Shown here: positions 10,165 to 15,127 of the stretch, piece by piece
How positions within the stretch are numbered: position 1 is the stretch's first letter
How the letters are laid out: the number at the start of each line of letters is the position of its first letter
Assembly: GCA_036558265.1 (NCBI GenBank)
Contig: DATBFY010000625.1
Coordinates: 1 to 15,127, forward strand
Direction of reading: 5' to 3'
Source of the DNA: RYN-433 sp036558265
Lineage (GTDB): Bacteria; Planctomycetota; Phycisphaerae; Tepidisphaerales; Tepidisphaeraceae
DNA length: 15,127 nucleotides
Made by a program: the position numbers and the translations under genes
The notes under the pieces: generated by a model
Database searches by the model: none
Told to the model about the DNA's origin: nothing
What the model saw: the letters and a program-made list of their open reading frames with translations, nothing else

Positions 10165-11088
10165 ATGTCTCTCCACACTCTCGAACCTCGGCGCGAGACC
10201 TTACACGGCCACTGGTCGCGCGACTTGGCGCCGGTGTTAACGATCGACCCCGGCGACACGGTCCGCTTCGCAACGCTTGAAGCACTCTGGTGCGTCGAAC
10301 AACGCCCCACGAAGTGGCCCTGGAAACAAGTCGAACCTCGCGATCCGGTCCTCGACGACGGCCACGCCCTCACCGGCCCCATCGCCATCCGCGGCGCCGA
10401 GCCGGGCATGACGCTTGAAATCCGGATCGGCAAGATCATCCCCGCGGACTGGGCCTGGACCTTCTCCTCCCCGCAGGGTGATCGCGCGAAGGCGCTCGGC
10501 CTGGCCGACGCCCCGCTCTACGCCCAATTCTGGGACATCGACGCCGAGCAGATGACCGCCAGCGACGCCAAAGGCCGCCGCATCAACCTCCGGCCGTTCA
10601 TGGGCGTAATGGGCGTCGCCCCACCCGAGCCGGGCGTCCACTCGACCACGCCGCCGCGCATCTGGGGCGGCAACATCGACTGCAGGGAACTGGTCGCCGG
10701 CACGACGCTCTACCTGCCCGTCGGCGTCGCCGGCGCGCTCTTCTCGGTCGGCGACGGCCACGGCGCCCAGGGCGACGGCGAGGTCTGCGGCACCGCCATC
10801 GAATGTCCGATGAACCAGGTCCATCTCACCTTCAACCTGATCGACTCGCCGATCAAGGCCCCGCGCGCCAGGACGGCGGACGGCGCGTGGATCACGTTCG
10901 GGTTCGACCCCGACCTCAATCGGGCGACGACGATGGCGCTGTCCGGAATGCTGGATCTCATCCAGGAAAAACGGGGCATCGCTCGCCAGGAAGCGCTGGC
11001 ATTGGCCTCGATCCAGACTGACATGCGGATCACGCAGATCGTCAATCAGACGCAGGGGGTTCACGCGATGATGCGATTGGACCCGTAG
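10165..11088 (+). CDS. Acetamidase/formamidase family protein
   Basis: 307 residues from ATG 10165. It belongs to the FmdA/AmdA family, which hydrolyses short aliphatic amides such as formamide or acetamide to the acid and ammonia. Visible family blocks are PGDTVRF (29-35), LTGPIAIRGAEPGMTLEI (69-86), IWGGNIDCRELVAGTTLYLP (166-185) and GDGHGAQGDGEVCGTAIECP (196-215); the GGNxD and GDxHxxQGDGE blocks hold the conserved acidic and His residues of the family. The frame is open upstream to 10087, but that part overlaps the bundle gene and reads through the inverted repeat, so the ATG is preferred. The TAG stop lies within another inverted repeat (11082-11208). Released ammonia could feed nitrogen metabolism; no transporter is adjacent. 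Confidence 0.88.
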   Translation: MSLHTLEPRRETLHGHWSRDLAPVLTIDPGDTVRFATLEALWCVEQRPTKWPWKQVEPRDPVLDDGHALTGPIAIRGAEPGMTLEIRIGKIIPADWAWTFSSPQGDRAKALGLADAPLYAQFWDIDAEQMTASDAKGRRINLRPFMGVMGVAPPEPGVHSTTPPRIWGGNIDCRELVAGTTLYLPVGVAGALFSVGDGHGAQGDGEVCGTAIECPMNQVHLTFNLIDSPIKAPRARTADGAWITFGFDPDLNRATTMALSGMLDLIQEKRGIARQEALALASIQTDMRITQIVNQTQGVHAMMRLDP

Positions 11089-11208
11089 GTTCCACCGTGC
11101 GGAATATCCCCCATCATTCGCCCCGCCGCACCAGGCGCCGCTTGCGGTTTCGCGAATCCGACGCGCATTGCCCGCAAACGTGACGTTCCGCATAGCGGAA
11201 CCTACGGG
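11082..11208. repeat. Inverted repeat spanning both stops of convergent genes
   Basis: CCCGTAGGTTCC (11082-11093) and its exact complement GGAACCTACGGG (11197-11208) bound a 127-base element; the similarity extends inwards (ACCGTGCGGAAT against GCTATGCGGAAC read from the other side). The TAG of the acetamidase gene (11086-11088) and the TAG of the HDAC-family gene (11204-11202) are both made by the GTAGG of each arm. Confidence 0.85.
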
Positions 11209-12206
11209 CCCATCGCGATCAGGTGCCGGACGACACTGCGACCCAGCGCGCGCAGGTCGTAGCCGCCTTCGAGGACGCTGATGATGCGGCCCTGGCAGCG
11301 GCGGTCGGCGAAGGCCACCAGCTCGCGCGTGATCTGCTCGAAGCCCCCTTCAGAGAGCTCGATGTGCGCCAGCGGATCGTCCAGGTGGGCGTCGAAGCCG
11401 GCGGAGATCATCAGGACTTCGGGCGCGAAATTCTCCAGGGCGGGGATGACCCTGGTGCGGATGGCCTTGAGGTAATCGTCATCGTCGCTGCGGGGGCGGA
11501 ACGGGACGTTGAGCGTGTAGCCGGTGCCCGGGCCGACACCCTTCTCCCAGTCGTAGCCGCTGCCGGGATAACAGGTGCGCGGGTCCTCGTGCAGGGAGCA
11601 GAAGAAGACGCCGGGGTCGGCCTCGAAGACGGCCTGCGTGCCATTGCCGTGGTGGACGTCGAAATCGACGATGGCGACGCGCCCGATGCCGTGCTTGTGT
11701 TGCAGGTGCCGCGCGCCGATCGCGATGTTGGAGAAGAGACAGAACCCCATCGCGCGGTCGGGCTCGGCGTGGTGGCCGGGCGGGCGTCCGGCGGCGAATG
11801 CGCGCGTCGCGCGGCCGGTCATCACGGCGTCACACGCGGTCAGCACTCCGCCGGCGCTCAAGAGCGCGATCTCGTAGCTCTCCGGGCCAACGGGCGTGTC
11901 GCCCTGGTCCAAGACGCCGCCACCCACCTCGCAGGTCCGGCGCACCTTCCGCACGTGCTCAAGCGGATGCACGGCGGTGATCTGTTCCACCTCGGCGGGG
12001 ATCGGGTCGATCTCCAGCAGCTTGAAGGGCGCCTTGGTCATCGGCCCCAGGTCCAACTCGAAATCGGGGAAGGGGTCGGGCGAATCGACCAAGCCCGCGG
12101 CGCGGACGGCGCGGTGGATGGCGCGGATGCGGTCGGGCCGCTCGGGATGATGGGGGCCGGTATCGTGCTCGACGAACCGCGGGCTGGAGACGAACGCGAC
12201 GGCCAT
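11202..12206 (-). CDS. Histone-deacetylase-family amidohydrolase (bacterial HDAC-like)
   Basis: 334 residues. It is a zinc-dependent deacetylase of the HDAC/acetoin-utilisation AcuC/acetylpolyamine amidohydrolase superfamily. HPERPDR (20-26) is the N-terminal signature; GRPPGHHAEPDRAMGFCLFSN (140-160, in two blocks) contains the charge-relay His145-His146; DFDVHHGNGTQ (181-191) supplies zinc ligands Asp183 and His185; SAGFDAH (268-274) supplies Asp272; EGGYD holds the transition-state Tyr316. All catalytic residues are therefore present. The class resembles the HDAC6/HDAC10-like bacterial group; the substrate could be an acetylated protein lysine or polyamine. The start is 33 bases after the stop of the TVP38 gene, suggesting one transcript. 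There is no Shine-Dalgarno before ATG 12206. Confidence 0.93.
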   Translation of the reverse strand: MAVAFVSSPRFVEHDTGPHHPERPDRIRAIHRAVRAAGLVDSPDPFPDFELDLGPMTKAPFKLLEIDPIPAEVEQITAVHPLEHVRKVRRTCEVGGGVLDQGDTPVGPESYEIALLSAGGVLTACDAVMTGRATRAFAAGRPPGHHAEPDRAMGFCLFSNIAIGARHLQHKHGIGRVAIVDFDVHHGNGTQAVFEADPGVFFCSLHEDPRTCYPGSGYDWEKGVGPGTGYTLNVPFRPRSDDDDYLKAIRTRVIPALENFAPEVLMISAGFDAHLDDPLAHIELSEGGFEQITRELVAFADRRCQGRIISVLEGGYDLRALGRSVVRHLIAMGP

Positions 12207-12239
12207 TGCGCGCCACCCTATCAGACAACGGCGTCGCGG

Positions 12240-12968
12240 TCACTCCACGCCGATCCGGCGGAACCACTGCGGCTTCCAGTAGCGGAGTACGACGGGGATC
12301 AGGAGGATCACGTTGACCGCCGCCAGGATGACCATGAACCGCCAGTTGCGGTGGGGGTGCAGGCGTGCCCCGATCGCCACGTAAAACGCGATCGCCGGCG
12401 CGTTGCCCAGGCACGTGCCGAGCAGAACGTCCATCAGCGTGATCCGCGAGATGCCGAAGAGGTAGTTGCTCACGCCGAACGGCAGGAAGTGCATCAGCCG
12501 CACGGCCATGACGATCAGCAAGCCGTTGTGGCCCATCTTCTCATCGATCTCGCGAAGCTTCGCGTGTCGCGCCTCGAACTTGTGCTGGACGTAGTCCGCG
12601 AGCAGCAGCCGCGCGACCAGAAACGTGCAGACCGCCCCGAGCACCGCGCCAAGGAGGCTATAGGCGATCCCCAGCCACAGGCCAAAGCCGTACCCGGCCA
12701 GGATCTGAAGCCACCACACCGGCATCATCGACAGCGTGATGCCGACGTACAGCCCGAGCAGGATTGCGGGGGCGATCACGCGGTGCGCGGCTACCCACTG
12801 CTGGAACGTCTGGCCGAGGAGATGAGGTTTGTTGCGCAGCTCCCAGCCGAACTCGGTGAAATAGAGCGCGTACAAGCCGCCTGCGACCAGGCACAGGATC
12901 AGGATCAATAGGAGGATTCGCGGGAGGACCGCGGATTTGCCGGGGGGCGCGATTGGCGTTTCCGACAT
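12240..12968 (-). CDS. TVP38/TMEM64 (VTT-domain, DedA-like) membrane protein
   Basis: 242 residues from ATG 12968. Membrane segments are seen at about 17-36, 67-86, 90-120, around 150-165, 180-200 and 210-230. The VTT signature is visible as MMPVWWLQILAGYGFGLWLG (in the second/third segment) and RLMHFLPFGVSNYLFG followed by LLGTCLGNAPAIAFYVAIGA, with the re-entrant Pro and Gly residues of the family. Bacterial members are inner-membrane proteins of the DedA superfamily, linked to lipid scrambling or transport and envelope homeostasis. A TGCTATAAA extended -10 ends 8 bases upstream, giving an almost leaderless message, although GGAG also stands close to the ATG. It is followed closely by the HDAC-family gene. 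Frames open upstream of the ATG run through promoter-like DNA and are not supported. Confidence 0.9.
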   Translation of the reverse strand: MSETPIAPPGKSAVLPRILLLILILCLVAGGLYALYFTEFGWELRNKPHLLGQTFQQWVAAHRVIAPAILLGLYVGITLSMMPVWWLQILAGYGFGLWLGIAYSLLGAVLGAVCTFLVARLLLADYVQHKFEARHAKLREIDEKMGHNGLLIVMAVRLMHFLPFGVSNYLFGISRITLMDVLLGTCLGNAPAIAFYVAIGARLHPHRNWRFMVILAAVNVILLIPVVLRYWKPQWFRRIGVE

Positions 12969-12975
12969 ACTCCGG

Positions 12976-12984
12976 TTTATAGCA
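12976..12984 (-). promoter_or_regulatory. Extended -10 promoter of the TVP38-HDAC unit
   Basis: Read on the minus strand, TGCTATAAA is an extended -10 (TGn plus TATAAA). The expected transcription start falls at the ATG (12968) or a base or two before. No good -35 is seen at normal spacing, as is usual for extended -10 promoters. Confidence 0.55.
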
Positions 12985-13069
12985 GAACCGGCCGCGCCCG
13001 CGACGTTACAAAAGCCCTGCCCGATTCGACCGCCGGACTGAGCCGGCGCGCTCGCGGGCCGCGCGCCCT

Positions 13070-13816
13070 TCAGCGATTCGCGTACATCGTGTTCTTCATT
13101 CCGGTCCAGTACGTCTTGAACAGGTAACCCGCGGCCAGCAGCACCTCGGCGCTGAGGATGAAAAGGTATCGCGTCGCCTCGCCTTGAAAGACGAGCGGCT
13201 TCCATTGCACCAACAGCCAATTCCCCGCGACGCTCAGGAAGGCGACCAGGCCCACGGGCAGGTAATGAGCGGCGTGGTAGTACAACCCCCGGAGCACGGC
13301 CGCGAGCGGCAGGCGAATGCCGCGGTACGCCGCCTCCCACGCCGTCAGCCGTGCCGCCAGCCGGGTCGTTCCCCAGATCAGCGCGTATGTCGTCGGCGCC
13401 GCCAGCGCAAAGAGCGTCCACGGCCCACCGGGGAAGCGCGGCGCCAGCAGGAAACGCTCGGTCCATCGGACGTGAATCGATAAAGCTCCGGCCAGGAGAA
13501 CGGCCGATATTGCCCAATGCGCCTGCGCGAAGCGCCACGCGGCCTGATCCTGTCGTCGCGTGGCCAGCGTCCGGTAGAAGCGTCTCGGGTGGAAAACGAC
13601 CTCGGCCGTTGTCGCCCAGAAGCGGCGGAGCGTCCCGCCGTCGGATTCGGGATCTTCCCAGGCCGGCAGTTTGCGGCCGTCGGCGCCCAGGCTGACGGAA
13701 ATGTCAGTGCCGCATTCGGGACAGCGGCCTGTAGAGGGCAGGCCGTCGAGCGTGTAGCCGCAACCCTCGCACAGGACGGAAGTTTCAGCCGGCACGATTA
13801 CGTCATGGCGACTCAT
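13070..13816 (-). CDS. Zinc-ribbon multi-pass membrane protein of unknown function
   Basis: 248 residues from ATG 13816. A CxxC...CxxC ribbon at residues 16-35 (CEGCGYTLDGLPSTGRCPECG) is followed by a cytoplasmic linker with TLRRFWATTAEVVFHPRRFYRTL, and then about four or five hydrophobic segments: about 92-112, 128-150, 170-195, 200-220 and 222-240. The ribbon-then-FHPRRFY-then-membrane plan is seen in planctomycete proteins, some of them YIP1-like, but I cannot give a function. It is divergent from the lipoprotein gene, and a TATACC hexamer ends 9 bases before the ATG. A 101-base gap separates its stop from the start of the TVP38 gene, which has its own promoter-like box, so co-transcription is uncertain. 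A much longer upstream extension of the frame overlaps the lipoprotein gene and is rejected. Confidence 0.8.
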   Translation of the reverse strand: MSRHDVIVPAETSVLCEGCGYTLDGLPSTGRCPECGTDISVSLGADGRKLPAWEDPESDGGTLRRFWATTAEVVFHPRRFYRTLATRRQDQAAWRFAQAHWAISAVLLAGALSIHVRWTERFLLAPRFPGGPWTLFALAAPTTYALIWGTTRLAARLTAWEAAYRGIRLPLAAVLRGLYYHAAHYLPVGLVAFLSVAGNWLLVQWKPLVFQGEATRYLFILSAEVLLAAGYLFKTYWTGMKNTMYANR

Positions 13817-13823
13817 CGCATTA

Positions 13824-13832
13824 TGGTATAAT
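13824..13832 (+). promoter_or_regulatory. Extended -10 promoter of the lipoprotein gene
   Basis: TGGTATAAT is a perfect extended -10 (TGn-TATAAT). A start about 7 bases on would give a leader of about 50 bases with GGAGGA before the ATG. The reverse complement of the same DNA (TATACC, 13830-13825) could serve the divergent zinc-ribbon gene, so the two promoters may overlap and compete. Confidence 0.65.
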
Positions 13833-13880
13833 CGCTGTCGAGCAATTGTCATCCGGGGTCGGCGTAGCCAGGCCCCGCGC

Positions 13881-13886
13881 GGAGGA
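13881..13886 (+). promoter_or_regulatory. Ribosome-binding site of the lipoprotein gene
   Basis: GGAGGA stands 3 bases before ATG 13890 (GGAGGAACG-ATG, about 7 from the centre) and decides this start, which gives a normal lipoprotein signal sequence. Confidence 0.7.
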
Positions 13887-13889
13887 ACG

Positions 13890-14543
13890 ATGTGTCGCAA
13901 AAACCGGCTAATGGCGGTCGCGAAGGGCGCTACCGTTGCGCTCGTGACCGCCTGCGCGCTGGCCGGTTGTGAGAAATCGCAGAATAACAAGGCCATCGTC
14001 CTCAACCCCACGACGCGGCAGACGCCCCCGGCATCCAGGCCGGTCATCGTGGCCGCCACGGCGCCGGCGAGCAAGCCATCGTCCACCCAGACCGCCGCCG
14101 CCAAGCCCTCATCGCGAATGCTGATCAACGGCGTGTGGGTCACGTTCCCCGAGGCCAAGTTGCTCGTGCGCAAGGAGGGGGACAAGCTTAACGCGTTCCT
14201 GGTGAGCAACGACCCGCCCGAGGTCATCAACCCGTCCTATCAGGGGAACCGCTATTACTTCGAGATGACGCTCGACACGATCGACGACATCAAGAACATC
14301 GCGCAGGCCGATTTCCGCTACAAGGCGGCCAGCGCCGAGTCGCAGGAGACCCCCAACGGCATCTTCCTCGACGGCGACCGCCAGCACCTGGAGCCCTACG
14401 ACATCCAGGTCACCTTCGACCGGGACGGCGACCACCTGATCGCCAACATCCAGGGCCAGTTCATCTACTTCCCCAAGGGGAGCGTGACGGGGCAATGGGT
14501 GCCGGTGGTCGCCCAACTCGCTGCCAAGCCGGAAACGAAGTGA
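13890..14543 (+). CDS. Lipoprotein of unknown function
   Basis: 217 residues. The N-terminus is basic (MCRKNRLMAVAK), followed by a hydrophobic stretch and a lipobox LAGC (24-27), so Cys27 is the predicted lipidated residue. A Thr/Ala/Pro/Ser-rich linker (about 40-75) leads to a compact folded part beginning RMLINGVWVTFPEAKLLVRK and ending with FIYFPKGSVTGQWVPVVAQL. The domain is rich in beta-strand patterns with charged turns; I do not recognise the family. Extended -10 promoter and Shine-Dalgarno are clear, so it is likely a well-expressed single gene. A REP hairpin follows the stop by 12 bases. It would be anchored at the membrane facing the periplasm. Confidence 0.85.
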   Translation: MCRKNRLMAVAKGATVALVTACALAGCEKSQNNKAIVLNPTTRQTPPASRPVIVAATAPASKPSSTQTAAAKPSSRMLINGVWVTFPEAKLLVRKEGDKLNAFLVSNDPPEVINPSYQGNRYYFEMTLDTIDDIKNIAQADFRYKAASAESQETPNGIFLDGDRQHLEPYDIQVTFDRDGDHLIANIQGQFIYFPKGSVTGQWVPVVAQLAAKPETK

Positions 14544-14555
14544 CGCCGATTCTGG

Positions 14556-14587
14556 GTGGCACTGGCAAGCTCTAAGGCTTGCCAGTG
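14556..14587 (+). repeat. REP hairpin next to the RAYT gene
   Basis: GTGG (14556-14559) directly precedes a perfect 11-base-pair stem, CACTGGCAAGC (14560-14570) and GCTTGCCAGTG (14577-14587), with loop TCTAAG. It lies 21 bases upstream of the RAYT start, the usual place for a REP beside its transposase. It differs from the copy at 658-689 by a paired change in the stem that keeps pairing, and by one loop base. Confidence 0.9.
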
Positions 14588-14608
14588 GCGAATTCCAGGG
14601 GACTGTCG

Positions 14609-15127
14609 ATGCGCCAAAACGATGGCCGCTTCCGCAAGACTCGCAAGAGCTTCAACGAACCCGGCCAAGCACATGACTTGACGTTCACCTGTTACAAACG
14701 CCTCCCGTTGCTGAGCAAGGATCGCACGCGCCTTTGGTTCATCCGCGCTCTCGATCAAGCGAGGCATCGCTGGAGATTTGACCTGTGGGCGTACGTGATC
14801 ATGCCCGAGCACGCCCACCTGCTCGCCTTCCCCACGCGCGAGTCGTACGACATTAGCGCGTTCTTCGCGACCATAAAGCTCTCGGTGGTTCGCAAAGCCG
14901 TCTCATTCGTCGAACACAACGCGCCCGATTTTCTCGCACACATGGCCGACCGTCAGTCCAGCGGGAAGGTTACCTACCGGTTCTGGCAGCGCGGCGGCGG
15001 TTATGATCGCAATGTGTTCGAACCGGCAACGCTGCTCGCCATGATCGAGTACATTCACAACAATCCGCTGCGACGCGGACTGGTGGCCAGGAGCACGGAC
15101 TGGATTTGGTCGAGTGCCCGCTTTTAC
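14609..15127 (+). CDS. REP-associated tyrosine transposase (RAYT, Y1 HUH family), partial
   Basis: 173 codons from ATG 14609 are open to the window edge; the C-terminus is missing. It belongs to the IS200/IS605-like Y1 superfamily. LTFTCYKRLPLLSK (24-37) is the opening strand, WAYVIMPEHAHLL (60-72) contains the HUH metal-binding pair His68 and His70, FWQRGGGYDRNVF (125-137) and MIEYIHNNPLRRGLV (145-159) are the family blocks; Tyr148 is the likely nucleophile. These enzymes are single-copy domesticated relatives of transposases that bind and cleave REP hairpins at the GTRG head and probably spread them. The REP at 14556-14587 just upstream fits as its substrate. The first upstream in-frame ATG choice gives no clear Shine-Dalgarno. 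Identity is firm; activity depends on the unseen end. Confidence 0.93.
   Translation, partial: MRQNDGRFRKTRKSFNEPGQAHDLTFTCYKRLPLLSKDRTRLWFIRALDQARHRWRFDLWAYVIMPEHAHLLAFPTRESYDISAFFATIKLSVVRKAVSFVEHNAPDFLAHMADRQSSGKVTYRFWQRGGGYDRNVFEPATLLAMIEYIHNNPLRRGLVARSTDWIWSSARFY

Noticed and set aside
11223..12911. Long plus-strand frame opposite the HDAC and TVP38 genes
   Set aside because: Shadow of two well-supported minus-strand genes; composition is His/Arg/Gln/Asp-rich without domains and it spans a gene boundary.
12969..13538. Upstream extension of the TVP38 frame
   Set aside because: It runs through the zinc-ribbon gene in a wrong frame and past a promoter-like box; ATG 12968 gives a normal VTT protein.
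14556..14587. Hairpin after the lipoprotein gene as an intrinsic terminator
   Set aside because: No T tract follows, and the GTGG head plus closeness to a RAYT explain it better as a REP. It could still slow transcription.

Overview
The window reads as chromosomal DNA of a GC-rich bacterium, most likely a planctomycete (Phycisphaerae-like). The clues are a secreted DUF1080 (3-keto-disaccharide hydrolase-like) protein, two proteins carrying the short double-CxxC zinc-ribbon signature of the CPxCGYDLR type that is common in that phylum, a bacterial STELLO-type (DUF288) glycosyltransferase, a stand-alone four-helix-bundle (23S-IVS-like) protein, and a dense load of palindromic intergenic repeats. 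Coding strands use mostly G or C in third positions. The phylum assignment is inferred from gene content; there is no rRNA, tRNA or other phylogenetic marker here.

Layout, left to right. 1-581 (-): 5' end of a secreted DUF1080 protein. 582-1036: no gene, but a cluster of hairpin repeats. 1037-1500 (+): a membrane/zinc-ribbon gene that appears frame-disrupted. 1501-1743: no gene, two hairpins. 1744-7339 (-): a probable transcription unit reading carB (carbamoyl-phosphate synthase large chain), then a GT2 glycosyltransferase, then a STELLO/DUF288 glycosyltransferase, the last two overlapping by ATGA. 7542-11088 (+): a GT1 glycosyltransferase, a lipase-type alpha/beta hydrolase, a four-helix-bundle gene framed by inverted repeats, and an acetamidase/formamidase. 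11202-13816 (-): a zinc-ribbon membrane protein, a TVP38/TMEM64 membrane protein and a histone-deacetylase-family amidohydrolase, the last two 33 bases apart. 13890-14543 (+): a lipoprotein. 14609-end (+): a REP-associated tyrosine transposase (RAYT), cut by the window edge, with a REP hairpin just upstream.

The most striking aspect is the repeat ecology. A RAYT is present, and hairpins preceded directly by GTRG tetranucleotides (the REP hallmark) occur at 658-689, 884-904, 1701-1728 and 14556-14587, plus an inverted pair at 5953-6029. That pair lies inside carB and is translated in frame. Three further repeat-like sequences of different families are also kept in frame inside carB (about residues 632-641, 734-744 and 894-914), so one essential-type enzyme seems to have absorbed four repeats as linkers. 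Other repeats touch gene ends: an inverted repeat at 11082-11208 contains the stop codons of both convergent genes, a 106-base element at 3555-3660 contains the best ATG of the GT2 gene, and the inverted repeats around the four-helix-bundle gene contain the stop of the lipase and the ribosome-binding site and start of the bundle gene.

The metabolic genes do not form one obvious pathway. The three glycosyltransferases suggest surface glycan or glycolipid work, carB supplies carbamoyl phosphate for pyrimidines and arginine, and acetamidase plus the HDAC-family enzyme are amide hydrolases. No tRNA, rRNA, CRISPR array, riboswitch or prophage was seen.
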